From assembly GCF_012933385.1 (NCBI RefSeq), contig NZ_JABBPN010000005.1:124001-188000 (forward strand): 64,000 bases of DNA, given 5' to 3'. Source of the DNA: Paenibacillus lemnae. Lineage in GTDB: Bacteria > Bacillota > Bacilli > Paenibacillales > Paenibacillaceae. A program made the translations under genes and the position numbers. Below the pieces are notes generated by a model. That model was not told the DNA's origin. It searched no databases and worked only from the letters and a program-made list of their open reading frames with translations. Shown here in pieces: positions 8,082 through 17,109 of the stretch (positions within the stretch are counted from its first letter, which is position 1; every line of letters starts with the position of its first letter).

Positions 8082-8834
8082 ATGGAACTAAAACAGTATT
8101 TTGAAGTGATGCGAAAGAAATGGTGGCTCTTAACCATCATCGTTGCTGCTGCGATGGCGGTAGCAGGCGTCAAAAGTTTTTATTTTACGACACCTGTTTA
8201 TGCAGCCAATGCCAAACTGATCGTAAACCAATCCTCGGGTGATGGAGCCGCAGCACTGAATGCGAGTACCATCCAAACCAGTATTTTTCTAATCAATTCG
8301 TATAAAGAGATTATCAAGTCTTCCGCTGTGATGAACAAAGTCGTTGAGCAGTACCCTGAATTAGGAGAAAGCGCCTCTCTATTATCGGCAAAAATCTCGG
8401 TGACCTCAGCCAACAACTCCCAGGTCATGAATCTGGTCTACGAGGATACTTCTTATCCGAAAGCCGCTGCCGTGGTCAATGCGGTCTCGACGGTATTCAA
8501 AGCCCAGATCCCCGACATTATGAATGTAGATAACATCACTATATTAAGTGAAGCCGATCTTTCTCTCTCCCCGGCTCCGATCAATATTAACCCGGTTATG
8601 AACATCCTGATCAGCTTTGTCGTATCGCTGATGTTAGCAATCGGCTTCGTATTCCTGCTGGATTACCTCGACGACACGCTCAAGACAGAATCCCAAATCA
8701 TTGAGATTATGGAAGGCCCCATTCTGATCGCGGTGGATAAAATCACGAAATCAGACTTAAAGAAGACGGCAAGATCCAAAGCCGCACAAAAAGAGAAAGC
8801 GGGTGAAGGCAAATATGCGACGGTCAATCAGTGA
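8082..8834 (+). CDS. Wzz/CapA-type chain-length and kinase-activating membrane protein
   Basis: The 250-residue protein has the Wzz domain: opening MELKQYFEVMRKKWWL, a first membrane segment (about 16-36), an extracellular loop, and a second segment (about 170-192) followed by a cytoplasmic tail rich in Lys and Ala. Members of this family (YveK/EpsA, CapA) set polymer length and activate the BY-kinase encoded next. Start ATG 8082 follows GGAGGG. It overlaps the kinase gene by 20 bp, so the two are translationally coupled. First gene of the EPS operon. Confidence 0.9.
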   Translation: MELKQYFEVMRKKWWLLTIIVAAAMAVAGVKSFYFTTPVYAANAKLIVNQSSGDGAAALNASTIQTSIFLINSYKEIIKSSAVMNKVVEQYPELGESASLLSAKISVTSANNSQVMNLVYEDTSYPKAAAVVNAVSTVFKAQIPDIMNVDNITILSEADLSLSPAPININPVMNILISFVVSLMLAIGFVFLLDYLDDTLKTESQIIEIMEGPILIAVDKITKSDLKKTARSKAAQKEKAGEGKYATVNQ

Positions 8835-9456
8835 CAGCAGTCTTATCGTCTCTCTCAATCCCAAGTCTTCCATTGCAGAAGCCTATCGGCTGCTGCGGAC
8901 GAAGATCCAGTTTTCTTTTAAAGATCAGGAGTCCAAAACTGTGATGGTTACCTCATCCCAGGCGGGTGAGGGGAAGACAACCACAATCAGCAATCTCGCC
9001 ATTGCTTATGCGCAGGAAGGGAAGAAGGTGCTTCTCATCGACGCGGATTTGAGGAAGCCTTCGCTGCACCGTATTTTTTCGCAGATGAACCACCAGGGAC
9101 TGAGCACACTCCTGGAAGGATATACGAGTGTACAGGATGCCATACAGAGTACGGATTTTGACCATCTGTATCTGCTGCCTTCGGGACCGGTTCCTGCAAA
9201 TCCTTCGGAGCTCATCGATTCTGCTGCAATGGAAGAACTGATGGAGCTGCTGAAAGAGCAGTATGACGTGATCCTAGTCGACACACCGTCAGTATTGTCG
9301 GTTTCGGATGCAGTTATTGTCAGTTCATTATGTGATGGTGTCATTATGGTGGCTGCATCGGGCAAGGTTCGAAAGGAACACCTGAAGAAAGCCAGGGAAC
9401 AACTGGATCATGTTCAAGCCAAGATGCTGGGTGTTGTACTTAACCGGGTAGTCTAA
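8815..9456 (+). CDS. BY-type tyrosine kinase (CapB/EpsB-like), no Tyr cluster
   Basis: Start taken at ATG 8815 (AAGG five bases upstream) rather than GTG 8803; 213 residues. Walker A SSQAGEGKTT (47-56), Walker A' LLIDADLRKPS (about 74-84) and Walker B ILVDTPS are all present, as in EPS-associated tyrosine autokinases that work with Wzz proteins. The protein ends LGVVLNRVV and lacks the Tyr-rich C-terminal tail that is normally autophosphorylated. No Tyr codon run follows in other frames just downstream, so a recent frameshift does not explain it. It could act on other proteins or only as an ATPase partner of Wzz. Confidence 0.88.
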   Translation: MRRSISDSSLIVSLNPKSSIAEAYRLLRTKIQFSFKDQESKTVMVTSSQAGEGKTTTISNLAIAYAQEGKKVLLIDADLRKPSLHRIFSQMNHQGLSTLLEGYTSVQDAIQSTDFDHLYLLPSGPVPANPSELIDSAAMEELMELLKEQYDVILVDTPSVLSVSDAVIVSSLCDGVIMVAASGKVRKEHLKKAREQLDHVQAKMLGVVLNRVV

Positions 9457-9479
9457 CCCATACTCTTTGTGAAAAATGA

Positions 9480-9665
9480 CAGGTAATGTCTACTGCACCT
9501 TTATCACTGTAGGCACTCGGTTACGCTGTGGGTCTTTCAAGAGACCTTAGACATGATTGTCGAGGGTGTAATGTGAGGTTGGGTTCAATGCCCTGTTTTA
9601 GAAGGTTTAGCTATGTTTTTTTCGGGGGGAAGAGTGCATAGCTAAGTCCTTCTGCTGCACCAGTA
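9480..9665 (+). ncRNA. structured RNA between kinase and galU genes, possibly EAR-like
   Basis: The 265-bp gap holds several hairpins. The longest pairs 9600-9615 with 9637-9653 (AGAAGG and TTAGCTATG arms with a small internal loop, 21-nt apical loop). A shorter one (GGTCT/AGACC) lies near 9531-9546. In Bacillus subtilis the EAR antitermination RNA (Rfam name epsC) occupies the equivalent place, between the second and third EPS genes. I cannot confirm the conserved nucleotides by eye, so this is a positional and structural suggestion. No gene was seen in the gap. Confidence 0.45.
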
Positions 9666-9721
9666 AGGGGTCTTGGTATTCCTAAACATGATAAAAAAAT
9701 AAAGTAGGAGTGTGAATTAAG

Positions 9722-10606
9722 ATGAGGAAAGTAACCAAAGCGATTATTCCTGCAGCGGGACTCGGGACACGTTTCTTGCCGGCCACAAAAGCCATGCCGA
9801 AAGAGATGCTTCCGATTGTGGATAAGCCCACTATTCAGTACATCGTGGAAGAAGCGGTAGCTTCGGGCATCGAGGATATTATCATTGTGACCGGTAAGGG
9901 CAAGCGATCCATCGAAGACCATTTCGATCATGCTTTTGAGCTGGAGCATAACTTGTTCAGCAAAGGCAAATTTGACCTGCTTGACGAGGTGAAACGCTCT
10001 TCCAACGTGGATATCCATTACATACGCCAGAAAGAAGCCAAGGGACTTGGACATGCGGTATGGTGTGCCCGAAATTTCATCGGTAATGAGCCGTTTGCCG
10101 TGCTGCTCGGGGATGATATTGTGAAATCACCGGTTCCCTGCATACGCCAGCTGGCTGCACAATTTGAGAAGCTTCAGCGCTCCATTATTGGAGTTCAGAC
10201 CGTCGCTGAGAACCAGACCGACCGTTACGGAATCATTGCTCCATTGAAGAAAAAAAATCGTTTGTATGAGGTGGATTATTTTGTTGAAAAGCCGCCGGCA
10301 GGCCAGGCACCATCCCAGCTGGCGATCATGGGAAGATACATATTAACTCCCGAAATCTTCGGATTTTTGGAGCACCAGGAAGAAGGCGCCGGCGGAGAAA
10401 TACAGCTGACCGATGCGATTCAAAAGCTGAATGAAAGCCAGGGCGTATATGCCTATGATTTTGAAGGAACGCGTCACGATGTAGGTGAGAAGCTGGGATT
10501 TATCATGACCACACTGGACTTTGCTCTTCAGAATGAAGAACTTCGCAAACCGCTGCTGCAAGGCATGGAGTCGATACTTGAGCGAGAGCATTCCGCCAAA
10601 ATATAA
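9722..10606 (+). CDS. galU: UTP-glucose-1-phosphate uridylyltransferase
   Basis: This 294-residue enzyme makes UDP-glucose from UTP and glucose-1-phosphate. The nucleotide-binding signature [19 protein letters not shown] is close to the start, and the later VEKP and ALPGLGTR-type positions ([15 protein letters not shown]) are standard for GalU/GtaB. Length is usual for the family. ATG 9722 follows GTAGGAG. It supplies UDP-glucose both for the EPS and for the UDP-glucose dehydrogenase at 22 kb. Whether a second housekeeping copy exists elsewhere cannot be known from this window. Confidence 0.93.
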   Translation: MRKVTKAIIPAAGLGTRFLPATKAMPKEMLPIVDKPTIQYIVEEAVASGIEDIIIVTGKGKRSIEDHFDHAFELEHNLFSKGKFDLLDEVKRSSNVDIHYIRQKEAKGLGHAVWCARNFIGNEPFAVLLGDDIVKSPVPCIRQLAAQFEKLQRSIIGVQTVAENQTDRYGIIAPLKKKNRLYEVDYFVEKPPAGQAPSQLAIMGRYILTPEIFGFLEHQEEGAGGEIQLTDAIQKLNESQGVYAYDFEGTRHDVGEKLGFIMTTLDFALQNEELRKPLLQGMESILEREHSAKI

Positions 10607-10626
10607 AGCTGATGAGGTGATTACAG

Positions 10627-11325
10627 ATGTACCCCAATCCGCAACGGAATGAAGCAGAGATTGTTCTCGAAGGAAGCCCGGCGTATAAAGGCTATGTCCT
10701 GGAAAGACGAAGCAGCAGAACACCTTATCTGGTGGCCAAACGTCTGATGGATGTTATGCTTGCGCTTGTGGGGCTGATCTTTTTGTCACCGCTGTTCATT
10801 ATGGTATCGCTGCTGATTAAGCTGGAGGACCCGAAAGGGTCCATTTTTTTTTACCAGACCCGTGTTGGTAAAGATGAGAAACCGTTCCGAATGTATAAGT
10901 TCCGCTCTATGGTGTCCAATGCGGAAGAGCAGCTGGAGGAGCTGCTGGCTCAAAACGAAGTCCGCGGCGCCATGTTCAAGATGAAAGAAGATCCCCGGAT
11001 TACTAAAATCGGGAAAATCATTCGCAAGACCAGTATCGACGAGCTGCCGCAGCTGTGGAACGTCATCCGGGGAGATATGTCGCTGGTTGGCCCAAGACCG
11101 GCACTGCCCAGAGAAGTGGAGCAGTACAGCGCCTATGATAAGCAGCGCCTTCAGGTAATGCCGGGCTGTACAGGATTGTGGCAGGTCAGCGGACGCAATA
11201 ATCTGAGCTTTGAGGAGATGCTGGATCTGGATCTGGCCTATATTGATCGAAGAAGCTTATGGCTGGATGTAAAGGTGATGCTCAGAACCGTGAAGGTCAT
11301 GATCCTTCCGAACTCAGCTTATTGA
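10627..11325 (+). CDS. EPS-initiating sugar phosphotransferase (bacterial sugar transferase family)
   Basis: The 232-residue protein has one hydrophobic hairpin (about 44-64) and the catalytic domain of polyprenyl-phosphate sugar transferases: KRLMD, the FYQTRVG and FRMYKFRSM motifs, KIGKIIRKTSIDELPQL and DMSLVGPRPALP, then PGCTGLWQVSGR. It is the short form, without the multi-pass N-terminal region of WbaP or WcaJ. It transfers a sugar-1-phosphate (glucose or galactose are usual) to undecaprenyl phosphate, starting the repeat unit. ATG 10627 follows a GAGGTGA. Confidence 0.92.
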   Translation: MYPNPQRNEAEIVLEGSPAYKGYVLERRSSRTPYLVAKRLMDVMLALVGLIFLSPLFIMVSLLIKLEDPKGSIFFYQTRVGKDEKPFRMYKFRSMVSNAEEQLEELLAQNEVRGAMFKMKEDPRITKIGKIIRKTSIDELPQLWNVIRGDMSLVGPRPALPREVEQYSAYDKQRLQVMPGCTGLWQVSGRNNLSFEEMLDLDLAYIDRRSLWLDVKVMLRTVKVMILPNSAY

Positions 11326-11344
11326 TATTGGAGTTGTAAATGAA

Positions 11345-11819
11345 ATGAAGATGACGATTAGTGTAATCATTCCTACCTATCAGCGTGTTGAGGTGCTTGC
11401 AAACTGCCTGGAAGGCCTTCGCAAGCAGCGCAGGCAGCCGGATGAGATTATTGTTGTGGTGAGGGATACGGACCTCGGTACGAGAAAGTATTTAGAGGAG
11501 CTCGATCAGGATATTAAAAAGCACCGGCGCACATGTTTATAATGAACTGGATATCAACCAAGCCGTAAAGAAGAGAGGGTGGAAGCTAATTTATGATCCA
11601 CAAATATGTGTCGATCATTTTCCCTCTGAACGATTTTATGAGGATTAGAGGAACGGCTTCAATGAGACAGCGTTTTTTAACATGGCACATAACGAAACCT
11701 ATGCCATGCTGAAGCATTTAATTGGTCTAAACCGATTTATTTATATGTTCTGGGTATTGGCAATAGGAAGTAAGTCTTCTCCCAGAATTGTTCAGGCTAT
11801 AAGGATGCATCCTCGTTAA
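11345..11819 (+). pseudogene. decayed GT2 glycosyltransferase gene
   Basis: The first 65 codons (to 11542) encode a GT2 start (TISVIIPTYQR, LRKQRRQPDEIIVV) and then stop. A second segment from about 11541 reads NELDINQAVKKRGWKLIYDP in a different frame, typical of the C-terminal end of GT2 enzymes, with an internal TAG near 11647 and a TAA at 11817. The central catalytic region is missing. So the gene has lost its middle by deletion, shifted frame and gained stops. It marks a lost step in repeat-unit assembly. The second segment is in the same frame as the following Wzy gene. Confidence 0.82.
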
Positions 11820-11837
11820 AAGGTTGCTGCTATTAAG

Positions 11838-13289
11838 ATGGTAGCCTGGCTCATAAGGCAGATGGGGTGGTTAGAAAACATGGAGAGGGTTCTTGGATTA
11901 ATAAATCGAAAACGAGTTGCAATCAGTATTCTATTGATCCAGTTAGTAGGTGTCATATTAATTGGTATCATAATTGGATATGCTAGCTCGCTTCAATCCT
12001 ATCATATGAAATTGTTAGAAATGGTATACCTGCTTGTCAGTACCTTATTAGGATTTTTAGTGCTATCTAGAAGTCCGGGTTCTTTGATTCCTTACACACT
12101 TGTTATCTGGACCATCAGCCCTGAAGTGAGAAGAATAATTGATTGGTCATTCTTATCATTTAGTGATTTCTCATTAATCATGATAAGTCCTCACTGTGTA
12201 TCTTTAATACTTTTAATTCCAGTACTGAATAACTATAAATTCTTGGATCATAAAATAAAAATTATCCTAAGAGTTATGATTGCTGCATTAACGTATGGTT
12301 GCATTCTCGGATTTATGAAATATGGTTTGTCTACAGTATTTGAACTGCTTAATTTGGCTATCCCTTTTTTAGTATTAGTCTATGTTGGTGTAACTCCATT
12401 CAAAGACGAGATAAGAGATAAATGGATGAGGAGCTTTACTTGTCTTGCTGTTGTTGTAGGATTTTACGGTATATATCAATATTTAGTTCTGCCCCCGTGG
12501 GATGGTTTTTGGATCATGAATTCTGGAATGAGGTCAGTAGGTCAACCAGAAGCACAACAATTCCGAGTGTTTTCCTTTTTAAATTCTCCTGGACCAGCGG
12601 GTATGTTCTTAGGAATAGCATTAGCAGTTATGATCGTGCAAAAAAAGTGGAGAGCGTTTGGATTGATAGGGGTTATGACAGTTGCTTTTGCTCTAATGCT
12701 CACATTGGTAAGAGTAGGGTGGATTTGTTGTTTAGTTATGTTTATTGCATATTTTTCTCGTTCCCAATTAGTGGGCAAACTTAAATTATTTACTGTGGCA
12801 GCTATTCTAGTGCTATTTTATTTTATACTGCTTCCTCTGCTGCCTGGTTCTGACGAGATAACTTCACGCTTCAACACATTCGAATCACTTGAGGATGATC
12901 ACTCATTTAATGAGCGACTTGATTTTGCTAAATATATTATTTCAGACGTAATGAAGAATCCTATAGGAAATGGTATAGGAAGTTCGGGAATCGGTGTTAA
13001 GTTAACTCAAAACACTAATACACTTGCTGTTTTCGATAATGGTTATTTAAATTTGTTATATTTATATGGTCTTCCCTTGGGAGTTGCAGTAATTATTATA
13101 CTGTTGCTTCTTTTTGTTTTCCTTCTCAAGAGGAGTAGAGTGGAAAAAAGATATACTCCTTTATCATTTGCAGCCATCAGTGCCCTCTTCTTCTTGATGT
13201 TAAGTAGTAACGTGATGGCAGGGTTAAGTGGATACATCTTGTTACTGTTAATCTCTCTTTCCTATTCAAGGAACTCTGAAAGAAGTTAG
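11838..13289 (+). CDS. O-antigen ligase/polymerase-like membrane protein (Wzy)
   Basis: A highly hydrophobic protein of up to 483 residues with roughly ten to twelve membrane segments and a large loop around the middle (MRSVGQPEAQQFRVFSF, then LNSPGP), as in Wzy/WaaL-type polymerases. It should polymerise repeat units on the outer membrane face. The start is uncertain: ATG 11838 lies in frame with the decayed GT2 tail, and ATG 11880, preceded by GGGGTGG, is a good alternative that removes 14 residues possibly derived from the GT2 end. The gene is visibly richer in A+T than galU or the genes from 17 kb on. Confidence 0.85.
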   Translation: MVAWLIRQMGWLENMERVLGLINRKRVAISILLIQLVGVILIGIIIGYASSLQSYHMKLLEMVYLLVSTLLGFLVLSRSPGSLIPYTLVIWTISPEVRRIIDWSFLSFSDFSLIMISPHCVSLILLIPVLNNYKFLDHKIKIILRVMIAALTYGCILGFMKYGLSTVFELLNLAIPFLVLVYVGVTPFKDEIRDKWMRSFTCLAVVVGFYGIYQYLVLPPWDGFWIMNSGMRSVGQPEAQQFRVFSFLNSPGPAGMFLGIALAVMIVQKKWRAFGLIGVMTVAFALMLTLVRVGWICCLVMFIAYFSRSQLVGKLKLFTVAAILVLFYFILLPLLPGSDEITSRFNTFESLEDDHSFNERLDFAKYIISDVMKNPIGNGIGSSGIGVKLTQNTNTLAVFDNGYLNLLYLYGLPLGVAVIIILLLLFVFLLKRSRVEKRYTPLSFAAISALFFLMLSSNVMAGLSGYILLLLISLSYSRNSERS

Positions 13290-13378
13290 CTTTAAAATGA
13301 CGAACATATGGCGTTAAGATAGCTTTGCTTACGTGACATTAGCTTCTAAATCGACTATGAAGCAAGAAAGGTGAGAAT

Positions 13379-14515
13379 ATGAAAATCTGTTTTGTAACGC
13401 ATAAAGTTAAGAAAGGCGATGGTCAAGGCAGAGTGAATTATGAGATTATTAAGGAAGCCATACAACAAGGCAATAAGGTTATAGTGGTTTCAACAGAGTT
13501 ATCCAATGATTTGAGAAACTGTCCCAGCATTACCTGGTTTAAAATTGAAGCAAAATTCATACCTACAAACTTATTAAAAAACCAATTCTTCGCAGTTGCC
13601 TCATATGTACTATTTTGGTTACGAATAATTAAGGCAGATTTAATTGTAGTGAATGGGTTTATTACTTATGCTAAATCAGACTTCAATTGTGTTCATTTGG
13701 TTCATAGCGCATGGGCAAACTCTGAATATCATCCGTTTAGAACTAAGAAAAACATAAAAACAAGTTATCACTATTTCTACAATCGTGTGAATGGATTTCT
13801 TGAAAAGATCGCATTTAAGAAAACCCGTCACGTGATCGCTGTATCTGATCAAGTTAAACGTGAACTTCATTTCCATGCAAAAGTGAATAGTTCATCGATC
13901 ACAGTTATCCACAATGGAGTAGATACGGATGAATTTGCACCCAAAATATTAGATAGAAGGAAGTATAACTTAAAAGATGGTACAATATACGGCCTGTTTG
14001 CTGGTGATTTAAACTCGGGTATAAAAAATTTTGAAACTGTACTCACTGCATTGACAAAAATAAAAGATTTAGAATTGTTGGTTCTGGGCAATGCCGAAAA
14101 GAGCCATTATCCCAGTATGGCCAAAAAGTTAGGAATTAATAACAGAGTGCACTTTTTAGGTTATAGAAGTGATATCTCTAACATTATGTCATTAGCTGAT
14201 ATTTTTATTTTTCCATCAAGATATGAGTCGTTTTCTTTGGTAATTCTTGAAGCTATGGCAGCGGGCCTACCAGTGATTACGAGCGATCGCTGTGGAGTAA
14301 TTGAATTAATGACAGAAAACTCAGCTTTTATATTAAGTAATCCAGACAATACTGATCAATTAAGTACACTAATAAGAAGTTTAATTAATAATCCAGAGAA
14401 AATGAACCAGATGTCAATTGAAGCGAGGTCTGTGGCGCTTCAAAATCAATGGACTGCCATGGCTAAAAAATATTTAGAATATATTAACAAAGAGTTTGAA
14501 TTGCAACAAATCTAA
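13379..14515 (+). CDS. GT4 family glycosyltransferase
   Basis: The 378-residue protein has a GT-B fold layout: an N-terminal acceptor half, the VIAVSDQVKREL segment, VIHNGVDTDEFAP, and the C-terminal donor site with FPSRYESFSLVILEAMAAG, which contains the E-x7-E motif of retaining GT4 enzymes. No membrane segment. The ATG follows AAAGGTGAG. It lies in the A+T-rich block with wzy and wzx, so it is probably part of the strain-specific core of the locus. Donor sugar cannot be assigned; GDP-mannose and UDP-sugars are both made in the locus. Confidence 0.88.
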   Translation: MKICFVTHKVKKGDGQGRVNYEIIKEAIQQGNKVIVVSTELSNDLRNCPSITWFKIEAKFIPTNLLKNQFFAVASYVLFWLRIIKADLIVVNGFITYAKSDFNCVHLVHSAWANSEYHPFRTKKNIKTSYHYFYNRVNGFLEKIAFKKTRHVIAVSDQVKRELHFHAKVNSSSITVIHNGVDTDEFAPKILDRRKYNLKDGTIYGLFAGDLNSGIKNFETVLTALTKIKDLELLVLGNAEKSHYPSMAKKLGINNRVHFLGYRSDISNIMSLADIFIFPSRYESFSLVILEAMAAGLPVITSDRCGVIELMTENSAFILSNPDNTDQLSTLIRSLINNPEKMNQMSIEARSVALQNQWTAMAKKYLEYINKEFELQQI

Positions 14516-14583
14516 ATAGTGGGGGAAATGCGAAGTAACTTGCATTAATATTTTCGTCAATTATAAAGACTCGGAGATGAATT

Positions 14584-15942
14584 ATGCAAACCAAGCTGTT
14601 GATGAAAGATAAAAGGTTTAGTAATTTACTACAAACCTTTGGAAGTCAGATCATTATTTTGATTGTAACATTAATATCTGGTGTCTTGCTGGCGCGAGGT
14701 CTCGGACCAGAAGGCAGAGGGCAATATATTTCTATCACAATGTGGGCGAATTTACTGTATTGGGCACTAAGCTTTGGTGTTTATCAGACAGTTCTATACT
14801 ACTGGAGATCGTATGAAAATTCTAAAAAAATAATATTCACCACACTTCTAGTGTATAGTGTATTCTTTTGCTGCCTGGCTGTACTAGTTGCTCAGCTTAT
14901 AGTTGTTCCATTGGTGATGTCAGATTATAGTGAGGATATTATATTAGCGGGACGTATTTATTTTTTTGGTATTATATATTCCGCTTTTTCAGATGTTTTG
15001 ATGGCCGCTTTGGCAGGGGATGAAGAGTTCAAGTATTCCAATATGTTACGCGTGTCTCTACCGGGTCTGACTACTCTCATAATGACGTTGTTATTTTTCA
15101 CAGACAATTTCACCATTACTAATGCACTTTATGTATCTTTTGTAATGTTGTCTTCTCTATTTTTATTGAATTTATGGAAAATAAAACAGAAGGGTCTGTT
15201 TAGCAAGCAAGTTGATTGGAAACTGATGCTTAGCGCGTTTAAATATAGCTCTAAATCTCATGGAGGAAATGTAGCTGGGTTAGCTTCAGTAAATTCCACA
15301 CAAATAATTCTATCTGTATTTCTGCATCCATCTATGCTAGGAATTTACGCAACAGCACAAAGTTCAATAACTCCTCTCAATGCGATAACTACAACGGTAG
15401 GAATTACTTTACAGCCCATGCTAACCGCAGAAAACAGAAACGTTATTCATTTGCGAGCTATGAAGATAATAAGAAATTCGATATTAGTGATAGGAGTCTG
15501 TTCATGCATGCTAGGTATTATACTTCCATTCGCAATACCTTTTGTTTACGGAGCTGAGTTCTTGGCTGCAATTATGCCCGCATTAATTATGTTGCCTAGC
15601 CTTTTGCTAAATAGCATATCCAATACCTATCGAAATGCCTTAAACGGTATAGGAAAAACATTTATTAACACTAAAACAGAGGTAATTGTATTAATTGTTA
15701 CTGGGGTATTACTTTATATTTTTCTTGAACAACTAGGCCTTATTGGTGCAGCAATCGTAACGACTTTATCCAGTATAGTTAGGTTGTTGGTCTTTTTTAG
15801 GGAGTATAAAAAGGTTATATCAATAACTTCGTTTGGTTCTATGCTTCCGCGGCTAGAAGATGTTAAAGAAACCTTTGAGGCTTTAGCTGGATTATTAAAG
15901 AAGACATTTAATAAAAGTTATGTAAAAAGAAACAGTGCTTAA
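14584..15942 (+). CDS. polysaccharide flippase (Wzx, MATE/MOP superfamily)
   Basis: This 452-residue protein has about twelve to fourteen membrane segments and the usual opening of Wzx proteins (FGSQIIILIVTLISG followed by ARGLGPEGRG). It should move the undecaprenyl-linked repeat unit across the membrane for Wzy. With the polymerase and Wzz present, the locus is a Wzx/Wzy-dependent system. Base composition is A+T-rich like its two upstream neighbours, and codons are biased to A/T third positions, which suggests transfer of the 11.5-16 kb block from another source. Confidence 0.9.
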   Translation: MQTKLLMKDKRFSNLLQTFGSQIIILIVTLISGVLLARGLGPEGRGQYISITMWANLLYWALSFGVYQTVLYYWRSYENSKKIIFTTLLVYSVFFCCLAVLVAQLIVVPLVMSDYSEDIILAGRIYFFGIIYSAFSDVLMAALAGDEEFKYSNMLRVSLPGLTTLIMTLLFFTDNFTITNALYVSFVMLSSLFLLNLWKIKQKGLFSKQVDWKLMLSAFKYSSKSHGGNVAGLASVNSTQIILSVFLHPSMLGIYATAQSSITPLNAITTTVGITLQPMLTAENRNVIHLRAMKIIRNSILVIGVCSCMLGIILPFAIPFVYGAEFLAAIMPALIMLPSLLLNSISNTYRNALNGIGKTFINTKTEVIVLIVTGVLLYIFLEQLGLIGAAIVTTLSSIVRLLVFFREYKKVISITSFGSMLPRLEDVKETFEALAGLLKKTFNKSYVKRNSA

Positions 15943-16026
15943 CGCTTCGGAATAAGTAAAGCGCTTGTTATTAGATTTACATTGTAATTTCAATGAAATA
16001 AAAAATGATACAACGACAGAAACGAG

Positions 16027-17088
16027 GTGATCCACATTCAAATCCTGCATATCGCGAATCACGTAAAAGAGTGCGGGAACGGCATCGTCAATGTGATGAT
16101 AGACTTGGCCTGTGAGCAGGCAAAGCTCGGTCACAAGGTAGCAGTTGCCTCTTCAGGTGGGACTTATACTGAGCTGCTGGAGCGGAACGATGTAGTCCAT
16201 TATAAGCTTAATCAGACACGTAGGCCGGTGCAAATACTCCGGGCTTTTTTTCATTTCCGGAAAATCATCAAAGAATTTAAACCGGACATCATTCATGCAC
16301 ACATGATGACAGGAGCTCTCCTGTCCCGATTATTCAAGGGCTTTCATAAATACAAGATCGTTACGCACGTGCACAACGAATTTCAAAAAAGCGCGAATGT
16401 CATGAAAGTCGGAGATTCGGTGATTGCGGTTAGTAAAGCTGTCGCAGAATCGATGCAGAGCCGTGGAATCCACGAGAATAAACTTCATGTCATACTTAAC
16501 GGTACAGTGGGAAGCTCACGTAAAAGAAATTCACCAGAAGTTGATTTGGAAGGGATCTCAATCATAACAGTTGCCGGAATGTATGAGAGAAAAGGAATTA
16601 CCGAGCTCATTGAGGCCTTTGATATCTTTGCCAAAGAATATGAGGAAACACATCTGTATCTGATTGGTGAAGGACCTGATAAGGCGAGGTTTGAAACCCA
16701 GGCAAGCAGGTCGCTATATCGCGATCGAATTCATTTCCTTGGCTTTCAGACTGCCCCCCAAACTTTCATGAAAGCTGCGGACATTTTTGTGTTAGCTTCA
16801 CATAAGGAGCCTTTTGGTTTGGTCCTCATCGAGGCAAGAGAAGCAGGATGCGCAATAGTCGCAACTGAGGTAGACGGTATCCCCGAAGCCCTTGATTTTG
16901 GTGAATCGGGAATGTTGGTACCGCCGCAATCTCCAACTGAGCTAGCTAAGGCGATTCTGAACTTGCTTAAAGATCCCGATGTAATGAACGCTTACCGTCA
17001 AAAGGCATCGCAGGGTCTTGAATACTACACTGTTGAGAGAGTGGCGAAAGACACGTTGGAGATTTATCAAAAACTGCTGATCAGTTAA
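16027..17088 (+). CDS. GT4 family glycosyltransferase with non-standard start
   Basis: The protein (about 350 residues) begins in homology terms at QILHIANHVKECGNG and shows the GT4 pattern, with VIAVSKAVAE, VILNGT, and the E-x7-E region HKEPFGLVLIEARE. The reading frame has a GTG at 16027, but GAGGTGAT overlapping that codon looks like the ribosome-binding site itself, placing the start at the ATT codon 16036. No ATG or TTG is available in between. So this is either an ATT start or a weakly initiated GTG. Base composition returns towards that of the flanks here. Confidence 0.85.
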   Translation: MIHIQILHIANHVKECGNGIVNVMIDLACEQAKLGHKVAVASSGGTYTELLERNDVVHYKLNQTRRPVQILRAFFHFRKIIKEFKPDIIHAHMMTGALLSRLFKGFHKYKIVTHVHNEFQKSANVMKVGDSVIAVSKAVAESMQSRGIHENKLHVILNGTVGSSRKRNSPEVDLEGISIITVAGMYERKGITELIEAFDIFAKEYEETHLYLIGEGPDKARFETQASRSLYRDRIHFLGFQTAPQTFMKAADIFVLASHKEPFGLVLIEAREAGCAIVATEVDGIPEALDFGESGMLVPPQSPTELAKAILNLLKDPDVMNAYRQKASQGLEYYTVERVAKDTLEIYQKLLIS

Positions 17089-17109
17089 AGCATAGGAGAG
17101 AAGAGAGAG

